The notes below the pieces were generated by a model. It saw only the letters and a program-made list of their open reading frames with translations. It was not told where the DNA came from and searched no databases. Of a stretch of 64,000 nt of DNA, positions 34,201 through 44,284 are shown piece after piece. The position numbers and the translations under genes were made by a program. This stretch comes from Asterella californica (taxonomy: Eukaryota > Streptophyta > Marchantiopsida > Marchantiales > Aytoniaceae). Location: positions 19,391,001 through 19,455,000 of the forward strand of contig JAYKYS010000008.1 of the NCBI GenBank assembly GCA_036924285.1, given 5' to 3'. Each line of letters starts with the position of its first letter. Position 1 is the first letter of the stretch.

Positions 34201-34693
34201 TGAGGAGGTTGTGCCTACTTGGAATGTTTTGCCATGGGAAGATGATAGAAGTACGGAGGATCTTCTTGCATTAAGGATCCAGCAGTTAGAACGAAGACCT
34301 GAGGATGTTGCCAAAGCTGTCGAAAGATTAAAGATTGCTAGAGAGAGAAACAAAGGAAGATTTGATAGAACGCATAGATTACGACCCAAACCAATTAAAG
34401 AAGGTGATTGGGTCTTAGTCTATGATAGTAGTCTTGATAATCAGCATAGCACTATCAGAAAGTTCTCCAAGAGATGGTTTGGACCTTATGTGGTGTTAGA
34501 AGTTTATGATAATGCCACATACTCCTTGAGAGAGTTAGATGGTGCAGTGCTCAAGATACCAGTCGCAGGAAAGAGAATCAAGCTCTTTAGAAGGAGAGGG
34601 GAGGATCGGAACGTTGCAGAGTTTACAGAGGATGAAGCTGAAGACTCAATGCATGTTGAAGATGAGTTTGAAGCCGAAGCTGAAGAGTCTTGA
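31181..34693 (+). CDS. Ty3 element 3 pol ORF (RT, RNase H, integrase), -1 frame
   Basis: The frame opens at the slippery site and needs no start codon of its own; the first GTG is at 31307. RT motifs: MGDLYSGYDQFQL, LPQGATNSVAHMMNGM, and the catalytic FLDDVPIKG near 32350. RNase H: VILTVDTSPIGIGWAIG near 32850 and ETDCLPLLGM. Integrase: H..H in HESLWAGHRG (33540), C..C in SCIPCQMY, Asp in VVDLVTMP (33742), Asp in TADRGEL (33920), Glu in NPEGNGKSERGH (34010). Then comes a GPYVV module and an acidic C-terminus. No stops or frameshifts. F-L-D-D in RT and D-H-G in protease mark a Ty3 clade distinct from element 1. Confidence 0.95.
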   Translation, partial: GFWQSTIEERDFNGTVEIGFSPDPVEQEALSTSFLGLTSCGSVCYRKVENLKRFERQHVKYVQQSLWDSGELARDEYISGVFEEQYLVDTIGELKSIVESSIDDVDRVVRVSSKELYDVIDKFIDRQEVYVETKYKSVAKKVKPMALPLPLDYNQKMEQAAREPTLRGPRRIGHQFTETTLKELKIGGDGFLTEQEKKSFREMLSRHGKAFAFESHEVGCVDPSVVAPMVIFTIPHVPWNLRPIPVPRAHLPKLIDLLNERIRMGILEPSIAPYSSRWFTVPKKSGALRFIQDMQPVNKVTIRNMGIGPIVDEFAEAFAGRAIYSMGDLYSGYDQFQLSSESRDLTTMRTPLGLLRMCTLPQGATNSVAHMMNGMNKVLRDFIPEKTMPFLDDVPIKGCAEEEKNEVIDQRGCRKFVADHIADCDKILSRLEEVHLTLSGAKSVFGEHEVLIVGHLCGSYGRKPCPNKVDAIRRMKETCGSVTEVRRFLGACVFYHIWIPHFAHVADPLYKLLRKGQRFQWQEEQSESMKKLKDLLSSPPTLRKVTYELGRPVILTVDTSPIGIGWAIGQDDEDGNRYVVRFGAKVLNSRQRDYPQVKRELWGVVTAMKSDKEYLIGAPVVVETDCLPLLGMITSCTTPDIAMLRWIAYIKSLNPEFRHIAGKDNPVADMLSRARYYDEKEMIDDQEDVGTEFYSSALARRDRSCFAAPLELFEETMYDGEWLDLGRYLSSLERQEGWSDADFKRIRRTAYGYFLYGGHLWKRPKLQGGVPQRVVCDLELKQKLIKEFHESLWAGHRGVWATFAKIKEKYWWKGMYKNVVQFVSSCIPCQMYSNVRHRDGLHPTYPLAIHYKWVVDLVTMPFGLGQMRYLVLAREDLSNQVEGRALRTKTTASVCRFLLEDVICRYGCVGKITADRGELDSQETVEFFKRLGIKLALTTAYNPEGNGKSERGHPPIIKALVKACKGKIREWPRLLPFALWADRTTHSTVTGYMPAELILGQKPVMPIEEVVPTWNVLPWEDDRSTEDLLALRIQQLERRPEDVAKAVERLKIARERNKGRFDRTHRLRPKPIKEGDWVLVYDSSLDNQHSTIRKFSKRWFGPYVVLEVYDNATYSLRELDGAVLKIPVAGKRIKLFRRRGEDRNVAEFTEDEAEDSMHVEDEFEAEAEES

Positions 34694-34727
34694 TCTGGAT
34701 GGCACATACCGGAGGATGTGCAGGTTC

Positions 34728-34739
34728 AGAGGGGGTGGA
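34728..34739 (+). other. Polypurine tract of element 3
   Basis: AGAGGGGGTGGA abuts the right LTR. Confidence 0.75.
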
Positions 34740-36021
34740 TGTCGCGCTACTTGGCGGCTACATGTTATATTTCTACTCCGACGCTTGAGTTTAGTAGTTC
34801 TAGAAGTTAGCTTATATTTCTTCTAGTCGTTTATGTATATGTTTGACACCTTTGCATACGGTGTTAACACTATTTTGAGTCTTAGTAGGTTGATCACCAT
34901 GTTGATAGGGCTTAAGCTCATGGGTTGTATTTGCGTGTCGCCCATGCACGCTTTCTAGCTGATTTAAGTTATTTTTCGGGGCTGCGTGTCGTTTTAAGTA
35001 ATTTAAGTTTTACGCTGGCACTCTAGGGGGCTTGATGTGGTAGCCTATGAGTAAAACTAAGTTGCCACGTGGTTTAGGGTACTAAAGGACAACCAAGTGG
35101 AGCTACGAACTCCCATTGGTCCGTTTTTGTCTTTTGTTAAACTCTAAATTTAGAAACAGCGCTCTAGAGTAGAGTTCGAGCATTTGGTGAGGGATCTTCG
35201 AAATCTGAGAGCACAGGGAGAGAGGTCTCGTCATGCCAAGCACTTCCAGTGAAAATTTCGATCGATTTGAGTCAATAAAGACGGAGTTATGAGCAATTGA
35301 AGTTCGGATTGTGCTAGAATTGAATCATTTTGGTTGGATTTAGGGTTTTCAGTGTCACTCGCAGCAGATTTGAGGAAATTGCTTCAAAACTTCGAGGTTG
35401 TGTTCTCCGCCAGCAGGGCTACGATTTCACAAAAAGTTTCATATCGATTGAGCAACTGAGTAATTCAGGGCGGCCGCTGAAGCTGAGGGGGTCTGAAAAG
35501 CTCTTAATCTAGAGCAGCGACTTCAGAGGAGGAGATCTACAGTTCTGTGTACATTCAGGAGTCCCAACTTCACAGGGATGTTCAGCACCCTGTAGACTGC
35601 AAATCCTGTAAGAAACTTCGAAATTGATCGAGCCAAACTCCTGTTATAGGTTGAAATAGCCAGCTAGGTACCAGAAATTGCCGTAGTTTTCTTGCTCAAA
35701 ACTTTTCTGTTCATATCTCCGTGTCAGAATTTGATCTCAGGCTGAAATTTCGTCTGTGAGTTCAGTAGTACCTCATTTGCATGTAGGGGAAGTTTAGAGG
35801 TCTAAACCTTCATAGTTTTCCTCTCCGTGAGTGTCAAAGTTCACCGACGAATCCTATTACTGCCAGCTAGACCTGAATTTCGCCTTCTGGGTATATTACT
35901 AGATCTTACACATCTGTGTGAGTGTTTATAGCCCTATTGTGACCTGAAAGCCAACCTCTTGAGTGAACAACCACAGCCAGAAGCCCGTTGCTTTCCTAGG
36001 TAGACGGATTACACTCCGACA
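34740..36021 (+). repeat. Right LTR of Ty3 element 3
   Basis: 1282 bp, ending ACTCCGACA at 36021, where minus-strand element 2 protease sequence resumes (CCGTGATCAAC). Confidence 0.95.
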
Positions 36022-38167
36022 CCGTGATCAACTAAAGCAGCAACAGGTTCAGTCAAACTTCCAAGACGAACTCGCGTAGCAGTTGTGGCACGAGCCCAAT
36101 GTCTCTTTCTGAAATCACTTTCACTAGCTGGACTCTCCTCACCAGCTTCCTCATTGCTGAACTCAATAGTGTCGGTACCAGCAACCAACGCTTCTTGTTG
36201 GTATCCCTTGTCATCAGCTTCTTGAAAATGCACCTTTCCAAACTCTGCATCATTCAGAGAAGCTCCTACCACATCTATCATTTGGCTTTCTACTTGTTCA
36301 GACATCACTTGTCTCTTGCGCTTGATGATGTCGATGATCAGTTCGTGAAACTCCCTCTTTGCAATACCAAGAACTTCTCGAAGAGAAAACTCGATTCGTG
36401 CATCTAGTATCCTCTGCTCCAAGATGCTCTTCAGATCAGTAGAAGTTTCAATATCAGCTGTCAACTTGTAAGCCGGTCCCTTCCCCTTTTCTTGGGCAGT
36501 AAATCGCCTACCAGCAGTCGTTGGCTCCTGCTGGGATCTCTGCACATCCTCCATAGGACCTGGCGCAAGTGGAGGAGCTGCAGAAGTAGACGGGATGTCT
36601 TCAGGAAGAGCCGCTCGTCTCCTTGTGACTCTCCGCCTATCCCCAGTCTCCTCAGGAACTCCAGTATCAAGTTCAGAGGCTTCTCGCCGCCTCTTCTCCT
36701 CCACAGAAGCATCCTTCCAATGAACGTGTCTATCTACATCCAAGAATGCTCTGATAGAAGCAGTATCTACAGGATCTCTCCATCCTGTGACCCTACGAAT
36801 AGACTCGGCTCCCCTCTTCAGTACTTCAGAAGGAACGGGGGCAATACTCTTCTCGGCAGTCCTATCTAGCAACGTAGGACTAGAAGAAACCTCAATATGT
36901 CCAGCATATACATCAGGATTTACCGGTGATGTCATCAATGCATGTACAGTTGCCGCCGCAGCAATCTGAGGTAGACTCCTCATGCCTCCTCGCCCAAACT
37001 GCGTGCTCAACGGCTCTCCAGTAGAAGAAAGGTGCAGCCTACCGTTCTGATAGCGAACCACACCATCTCGCAAAGCAGCTGTGAGCTCTTGACAGTCTCC
37101 TCGGAAGTGATCAGGACTGTCACACCAAATACATCTACGAACCGGAGCTCCTCCTGGACGTGCAGCAGCAGGCGCCGGTGGCTGCTCTCTCTGCAATCCA
37201 GCTAGCTCTACCTTCAGCTCTCGCATCTGTCGAATCAGGTCTTCAATCTGATTCTGTTGACCATGGTTCTCCGCATGTCTCTGAACAAGTGCCTTTTGTG
37301 TTGGAGCTGGCACAACTGGCATCAAAGGAACTGCAGCTGGGACAACAGGTCTGGGAGCAGGGGCCAAAGGTTGCTGTACTTGAGGAGCAGCATAAGGTGG
37401 AGTGACCACTTCTGCAAGCGGACGTCCTCCTACAGCCACTCTTCCCCTCCTCTGCCTTGTCAGTACAGCCACAACATCCTCAACTCTCCTCCAATTCATA
37501 GTAACACCCCCCTCAACAGATCGATCGGCCAACATAAAACATAACCGATCTGCCGTAGCATCATCGGTAGCCTGCAGGAAAAGCTCTGTTTTCCTAGCAT
37601 CTAGGGTGATTCGCTCTAGAGTTGAAAGTTGTCGGTATCTCCGATCAAACTCTCTCAACAACTCACTCAGGCTCATCATACGACCAGGTTGCTGCTCAAC
37701 CCAGTCTAGAAATGTCCTTCTAGTAACTCTCTCTGAATCCTCCTCAAGAAACTCCTCTCGAAGAGATCGCTCAAAACTCATCCAGATTCCAAGATTTCTT
37801 CTCTGTACATCCCTAACTTGGTCCTGCAACTCAGGAATGACAGCTAACTCAAAGCTTGCTATCATCTCAGCATCTGTAACCCTAACCAGCTCCATCTATA
37901 CTCACGCAGATATCTAGAAATATCTCTACCTTCAAACCTTCCACACCTATTCACTATCGCTTGCAAAGCCTTGGTGGATTTTAACTCACCCCCTCCAACG
38001 ATCGGATGTTGTTGGACCAGGGCCGCAAGCGTCTTCAAGATCTCAGCCGTGTCCAGACCAGATGCAGATGTCGCTGTAGAAGACGCAGGTGCAGTTGACG
38101 GTGCAGCAGTAGACGTTGATGCTCCAACTCCAGAGGCAGCAGCAGCAGCTCAGCTCTTGCGATCCAT
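36022..38167 (-). pseudogene. Element 2 gag-protease, broken and truncated
   Basis: On the minus strand the ATG at 38165-38167 is followed after five codons by TGA. An Ala/Ser/Thr-rich N-terminus follows, then a 1-nt frameshift near 37895. Beyond it a long frame runs to the insertion boundary. It resembles element 3 gag: FELAVIPELQDQV, RRTFLDWVEQQPGR, CCHC knuckle CIWCDSPDHFRGDC (about 37120-37080), and FSLREVLGIAKREFHELI. It ends in the protease at LVDHG, exactly where the nested LTR end abuts. The catalytic remainder of the protease is absent. Confidence 0.88.
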
Positions 38168-38215
38168 CTCTTCTCCTTGTAGCAACTCAACCTTCTCAAT
38201 CAATCACCCCAAGAG

Positions 38216-38233
38216 CTCTCAGTGGAAGCACCA
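38216..38233 (-). other. Primer-binding site of element 2
   Basis: On the minus strand TGGTGCTTCCACTGAGAG starts 2 nt after the LTR CA. The tRNA identity was not determined. Confidence 0.55.
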
Positions 38234-38235
38234 GA

Positions 38236-39709
38236 TGTCGGATTGAGAGTCTTCCTGGGAAGGGCGAACCTTCTGGCTGTGATATGAGCTTGAAGGCTGT
38301 GTGCAATCTACTCAGGGAAGCGTAGGGCTCTTGGCTGTGGCTGGTTTACTCACAGGATAGGCTTCAGGTCTCAAGGTGATACTGAAAACACTCATATAAG
38401 TCTCCAGGCTCTTTTGATAAGTTCAGGAAGCAAAGTTCAGGCTTAACTAGCAATGATAAGATCAGATGGCGAACTTTGACACTCAGGATTGAGAAATATG
38501 TGAAGGTTCAGACCTCAGAACTCCTCCTACATGTAAATGAGGTTCTACTTGATACACATACGAAATTTCAGCTTCAGATCAATTCAGAGCACTAAGATAT
38601 GAACAGAAACTTTCTGAGTAGAGAAATTACGGCAGTTTCTGGTACCCAGACAGCTATTTCGACCTAGAACAGAGGATTGGCTCGATCAATTTCAAAGTTT
38701 CTTACAGGATTTGCAGTACACAGCTTGCTGAACACTCCTGTGAAGTTGGCCCTCCACACAGAACTCCAGATCTCGCTCTCTGAAGTTGCTGCTCCAGATT
38801 GAGAGCTTTTTGGACCCCCTTTACTTCAGCGGTCGCCCTGAATTACTCACTGACTCAATTGACATGAAAATTTGGAGACAGTCGTAGCCCTGCTGACAAT
38901 GAACACAGCCACGAAGTTTTGAAGTGATTTCCTCGATTCTGCTGCAAATGACACTCAAAACCCCAAATTGAACAAAAGTGCTTCAATTCTGACACAACCC
39001 GAACTTCAATCAGCCATAACTCCTTGTTTATTGCTCCAAATCGATCAAACTTTTCGCTGACAGTGCTTGGCTCGACGAGCTCTATCTCCCTGTGCTCTCA
39101 GATTTCCCAGTACCCTCACAAATTGCTCGAACTCCACTCTAGAGCTCTGTTTCTAAATTTAGAGTTTAACAAAAGACAAAAACAGACCAATGGGAGTTCA
39201 TCGCTCCACTTGGTTGTCCTTTAGTACCCTAAACCATGTGGCAACTTAGTTTTACTCATAGGCTACCACGTCAAGCTCCCTAGAGTGTCAGCGTAAAACT
39301 TAAACTACCTAAAACGACACGCAGCCCCGAAAAATAACTTAAATCAGCTAGAAAGCGTGCATGGGCGACAAGTAAGTACAACCCATGAGTTCAAACCCCT
39401 ATCTACATGGTAAATCTAAGTCATGTACATTGAGTATCATAGATAAGTATGAATTTACTTGCACAAGCGTACGAATGCTTGAACAAGATAAATGTCATAC
39501 TACCAACCTACTAGGATCCAAAATATTTGACAGAGTTAACACCATATGCAAAAGGTGTCAACCATAAGCATAAAAGACTAAGAACAGTACAGAGCTAACT
39601 TCTAAGACTACTAAACGTCAAGTGTCGGGGTAGAAATAACATGCGCTAAGTAACGCGACAGTAGTGATAAGTGAATCATTTACTATGTCAAATGATTCAC
39701 ATCACGACA
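38236..39709 (-). repeat. 5' LTR of minus-strand Ty3 element 2
   Basis: 1474 bp, partner of 21897-23377, with several substitutions and a short indel near 38753 relative to it. The outer end is followed by ACGT (39710-39713). Confidence 0.93.
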
Positions 39710-40500
39710 ACGTACGAACGGCCTTCTGGGTAAGGGATCCCAGAAGACAGAGTAGTCAGAGCAGCGAAGTGAAGAAGAAAGAAGCCTTCTTCCCGCAACA
39801 GAAGACGACATCCTCGAGTAGAAGACGGTGCAACAGTACTCACGTTTGTTGTCTTCATCCCCAAACTATTACAAGCAGCGATGGCTTGTTAGTCAGGATC
39901 CGGACTAGAAGCCTGTCGGAATCTTAATTGCCTCTTTTTCATCTTGTTTTCTCTTGTTTGGATTTTCTTATCTTCCTCATCTTCTCCCATCTTCTCCATC
40001 TTCTTATCTTCTTCTAGTGAGCTTCCGGGACTTCTATTGTGCTTCCGTGAAGGTGAATGTCGTTGTAGTACTGCAGGAAGACTATTTCCGTAGGCAAAAG
40101 CCTGGGAAGGCTACAGGGGGCATACACCCTGTGATTAATCTAACTCGTTGGAATGTGAGTGTGAGAATAAGGTGTAACGACTGTTACTAGTCGACTTCTG
40201 CGAAGCAGGGCAGCCTTCTGGAGGTGTCAGAAGACGAGCTGAACCCCCAGAAGACGAGAATCGCTTCGGGAAGACGGTATCGAGAAGACCGGAAGAAGCA
40301 ACATGGAAGCAGGAAGATCGTCTTCCCGAGCTTCTCTGTGAATAATTGTGTGATATTTTAGTTGGTAGTTGTTTGTTTAGTTCCAGAGCACCATGTGGCG
40401 TGTCTGGAAGACGTATGGTTTTGTGTGGTTTTGTGAGAAGACGGGCTTTTTAAGCAAAACCCGTGTGTTTGTGTGTTTGAACAGATCCTAGAACTTAGAG
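39710..40500. other. Right part of the GAAGAC-rich locus
   Basis: GAAGAC/GTCTTC density rises again (39750-39860, 40220-40330), matching 16.9-21.1 kb. This supports a single locus split by the nested Ty3 insertion. Short Pro/Ser-rich open frames here are not convincing genes. Confidence 0.55.
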
Positions 40501-40506
40501 CAGCGA

Positions 40507-40740
40507 TTACTTACGTAAATCCTCTGTGGGAACGATATCTTGTATACTAAATGGGCAAAAGGAGAAATCCTGCGTCATTACATCTACAATCTCCTCTATA
40601 TTCCGTAGTAACTGTTTTCTCTCTGATACATGCGGCATGGCATTCACTAGAATGAAGTAATCACTTCCGCAATGGTACACATTCAAGCGTGAGCTGTTCC
40701 CTATATCTGAAAACACGGCAAAAAGGAGCGAACACGGCAC
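40507..40740 (-). CDS. Uncharacterised short ORF, possible exon
   Basis: The 77-codon minus-strand frame contains LNVYHCGSDYFILVNAMPHV and EEIVDVMTQDFSFCPFSIQD, which look protein-like. I recognise no family and can place no splice sites with confidence. It may be an exon of a decayed gene or chance. Confidence 0.25.
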   Translation of the reverse strand: MPCSLLFAVFSDIGNSSRLNVYHCGSDYFILVNAMPHVSERKQLLRNIEEIVDVMTQDFSFCPFSIQDIVPTEDLRK

Positions 40741-41577
40741 AAGTGAAAGCTGATTGATAACCGTGGAATGCAGAATTTCAAACTACGAATCAGAGTTGTT
40801 TTTGGGAAAGCAAGACACCTCCACACTGAATTCTCGGTCATCGAACAAAATTCTACACAAAACTGTCCCGAGAAGTCTTTGCTTCTACACCGAACTGTCA
40901 CAAGAAGTCTTTGCGGGAAGAACTTTTTTGAATTTTGATTACATGAAAGTACATGTCACGTAAACACGTGGCACGTATTACAAGACAAATGAATGTGGTC
41001 ATTAATCTACGGCCAAAACCGTCACGGGCACTGCGACAAGACCCGCGGGTCATTTCTACGGGTACCTCCGGACCCACCCGCATCCAATCCGACTATTGTC
41101 CAGAACTACAACCCGCAGGTCGTGGAATAAACACTACGGTCCTAACTTTCACACCCCCTAGTAGAGTCCTCACGGTGGATTTTTATTCAAACCTTGATGT
41201 ATTTGTGAGCTTTTACATAAAGTTTATAGAATTGCGTACAATCTTCTTGTCTTCTCGCGTGTTTGTGTTCTGCCACGAGTCTCATATCGCATAGATCGTC
41301 GCATTGAGTATAACACCAGTGAGACTAGTGAGCAAGTTGCACTGACTATAACATCAATGTGATCCGATAACCGTCGCACTGAGTACACTAGTATTTACTT
41401 AATCACGCTATATGTTGCTTTTTAATTTTGCACCTGTACTATTAGTTGTTCGCACACAAGATTACTGTTGCTTTTTTATGTCGCACCAGAACTGTTAGCT
41501 GTTTTGTGCAGAAGTTAAATTTTTGTGTGCGAGTGTTATGTGTTAGTGAGTAGAGAGGTTTTGTTAAAGATATCACT
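40741..41577. other. No gene seen; scattered TCGCACTGAG-like motifs
   Basis: Intergenic sequence downstream of the phosphatase pseudogene. Several GTCGCA(C/T)TGAGTA(T/C)A copies occur between 41295 and 41395, related to the arrays at 42.8-45.3 and 59.7-62.9 kb. Confidence 0.45.
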
Positions 41578-44118
41578 TTATTGTATAATCAAAATAGTCC
41601 TTCGACATGATTTGTATTTTAACATAAACTCAGTTTTTTGTGCATTCATGCAAGAACTCCACATCACCTCCTCGTCCTCCTGAGACAAAGGTCCCCAGTA
41701 AGCTTTCAAAGCTATCATGAGATCTCTACCAAACATTGTTGTATATCTTACTCCCACAAAACTCGGAGTTTCTATTAAGTTGCTTCCTCATATTTTCAAC
41801 CATGTTAACAGAATTTTCAGAAGATAATCGTCCCGGTCCATGTTTACAGACTCCGGTCGAAAAGAAGGAGGATGGATTGCACTGAACGGATGGTTCGTGC
41901 TATTCTTCTCTGGTGAGTCATCGACTGAGAGAAAATCTCTTGTACACAAATTGTAAGAATGCAGTCGCGAGAAGTCTTTCAGATATAGAAAGTTACTCGT
42001 TACAACTTCCCTTATCGTCTTGAAACGACTACACATAGGTTGGGCAAAAACCTTACATATCTGCAGAAGTGAATATTCACTTAAAATAAGTACATCAAAT
42101 CGGAAGGTTCAAAGTTGAATCGAATAGTATGCATAAGACTGTATACACATTAACACTTAAATGAAACTTCAAGAAGCATTATAAATGATTGAGAAGTTAC
42201 CTGGTCTGAAGCCATTCCCACTGAAATATACTTTTGTTTCTCCATGGATCGAAGAATAACATTACAGCTACTCAAGGTTCGAGATGTCCATATCAAGACT
42301 TGAAAGTCTTGACAGCAAATGTCCATGAACTCTTTCACTTCGGATTGCACAACGTAGCATAAATCTTTTCGGTAAAACTCAATCGGATACCCTCTTTCTT
42401 TAGCGCTTTGGAGCTCCATCTCATTGCGACCCACTCTTATCAAGAGCCCATTTAAGTCCAAAATGAATGTTTTCCTCCTTGGCAAAGAAGGATCAATCAG
42501 TCTCGAGTAGAAAAGCTTCGAGGAACGAAGACGATTTACCTCCGTCTTTAGACCTTCCAACTCTGTGGAATATCGAGCAGTCGTAGATTCAAGTGTTTGC
42601 ACATGCTCAGTCAATTCTTCCTCCTTCCGTTGAGCCTCTACAATTCTCAAGTTTAAAACCTCCTCCTCCTTCGTCCTGTTGGCAAGCCTAGTGCAAATTT
42701 CTTCTTCTTCTCTTCTCGCAAGACGAGAGATAGACCCTAAATATCACACGAGTCGGAAAAAAACTTAATACTAGATATTGTTAGACAGACCTGTAAAAAG
42801 CATAGCAACTGATCGCACTAGCCCTTCGCTGTAGTGCGATCAGTGCTATGATCACACTGAGTATTTTCACTCTAGTGCGATTAGCGCACTAATCGCATTG
42901 AGCTCTAAGCTGTAGTGCGATCAATGCTCTGATCGCACTGAGTGTTTTCACTCTAGTACGATTAGCGCACTGATCGCAATGAGCTCTAGGCTGTAGTGCG
43001 ATCATCACACTGGAGCTCTTTCACTCCAGTGCGATCAGAGAACTGATCGCATTGAGTCTTTCACTCTACTGCGACCATAAAAAAAGAAATGCATAGGCAC
43101 TAGCACTACTACTGACACACTACAGTGTTATAGTGTTTGTGATCTAACCATACATAAGCACATGCAAACACAATATAAAGTAAACAATAGAGTTCCTTAC
43201 TTGCTTCGTCTTGGCTCGCTCCTTGTCGATCTCCTCCTTGCCGATCTCCTGCTCCGTCTTCGATGGAAAAGACTTCTTCCTCTTCTCTCAAGATCTCCAA
43301 ATGTATCATAAGATGAGTAAGAGCTATCCCTAAGAAAGTTTCTACAGTTCCACCTTTCTTTGGGGCTTGCATATGCTTCTGTATATGCAATATCTCTCCT
43401 TCAAGATGATCTAGCGTAAGCTGAGTCCAGTCATAGTCTATCTCTATCCCCTCAACTTTAGATTTTACATACAACGCTAGTTGGCCAGTAACAGTTTTAG
43501 GTCTTCTCCTTGCCAAAAGAATTGCATTCAAACACTGGAAAGCAGATCTCCATCCCTGAATGACACACTCACGTGCAAAATATCTCTTCCCCACCTTGTC
43601 ATACTCAGGAAACCAATCTGCTATACGGACATGTCTCACGAAACGAGGCATTTGCACAAGACCTTGCGGGATTAAAAATGCTTCTCGAATTAAATCGAAA
43701 CTCAATGAAACTTCTATCTCGTCAACTTCTGTGGTCCTTCAGTTAGCATTGTAAGATCGAACAAACCGGAACAAAGACCGATCTGAAACCAACACAATTA
43801 TAACCTCGTCATTCTACCTTCTTAGTAAACGAACATTAATCGAATTCATACATTTCAACCATAGAGAGATCAACGAGATAACTTTAAAACAAGGAGTTCA
43901 AAGAGACAACTTTAAAGGATGGGTGTTCAAGAGAAAGGAGGTTTAGAGTGCTTACATCAGGACGAGCGAACTCGAACAATAGAGCCATCAGTAATCTTAA
44001 TTTCTCCAACTCTTCTTCGTCTATTTTCGTCACAGCAAGGTTCACATCTTCTTTACTCATCCATCTTCATTTGATTCGTTGATGTAAATCTTCTTGGGAC
44101 GTGAACAAGATAAGAAAC
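41578..44118 (-). pseudogene. NIF/HAD phosphatase fusion gene, copy A (broken)
   Basis: Exons inferred by splice sites and by alignment to copy B: about 44118-43956, 43782-43201, 42736-42201, 42060-41578. Exons 1-2 encode a transposon-ORF-like domain (VRHVRIADWFPEYDKVGKRY; RRPKTVTGQLALYVKSKVEG). Exon 3 encodes a Glu/Arg coiled coil and then the NIF/HAD domain: motif I FILDLNGLLIRV (nucleophile Asp; the second Asp is Asn) at about 42458-42441 and motif II IWTSRT. Exon 4 holds VDDSPEKNSTNHPF and FSAIHPPSF. In-frame TGAs lie at 44067-44069 (Trp in copy B), 43739-43741 and 41788-41790 (Trp in copy B). The frame then continues to TAA at 41578. The HAD core is intact but the gene is not translatable as a whole. 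Confidence 0.8.
42790..43080. repeat. TGCGATC/GATCGCACTGAG array inside intron of copy A
   Basis: Imperfect units such as AGTGCGATCA and TGATCGCACTGAG alternate with TTTTCACTCTAG or GCTCTAAGCTGT spacers, giving a period near 60 bp. The array lies in the intron between exon 2 and the coiled-coil exon. Confidence 0.8.
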
Positions 44119-44284
44119 GGTCCTTCTTCTGCTTTTGGTGCTCAAGTCTCTTCTTTAGATTCTTCTTCGGATTCCTCTTCGGATCTCGTCCTGCTTAAGT
44201 TCACTACACAATCCGAGGAAAGTAATTGCAATAACAATATGCAATTCTGAGATAAACTGGATAGTTCTATTGTTTCAATGCAAC

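Larger units (their letters stand above)
25851..36021 (+). mobile_element. Nested plus-strand Ty3 element 3 with extra 5' half-pol
   Basis: The order is partial pol (RNase H end to integrase), PPT, LTR (27499-28780), PBS, gag-pro, pol, PPT, LTR (34740-36021). The right boundary is the exact CA end of the LTR inside the minus element's protease region. The left boundary is a truncation in pol. This equals two tandem elements sharing one LTR, the left one truncated. The full unit 27499-36021 is intact and young. Confidence 0.92.
21897..39709 (-). mobile_element. Minus-strand Ty3 element 2 carrying a nested Ty3 insertion
   Basis: LTRs lie at 21897-23377 and 38236-39709, in an element oriented right to left. 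Gag is at 38167-36022 and the 3' part of pol at 25852-23424. The protease and first half of RT are missing and replaced by the plus-strand element 25851-36021. By comparison with that relative, about 1.5 kb of the host element was lost at the insertion. The LTRs differ at more sites than those of the inner element, including a 7-bp indel and several substitutions, in line with an older insertion. Confidence 0.92.

Noticed and set aside
42790..43080. CRISPR-like regular array
   Set aside because: Units are imperfect, spacers are themselves repeats, there are no cas genes, and the context is an intron in eukaryotic DNA.
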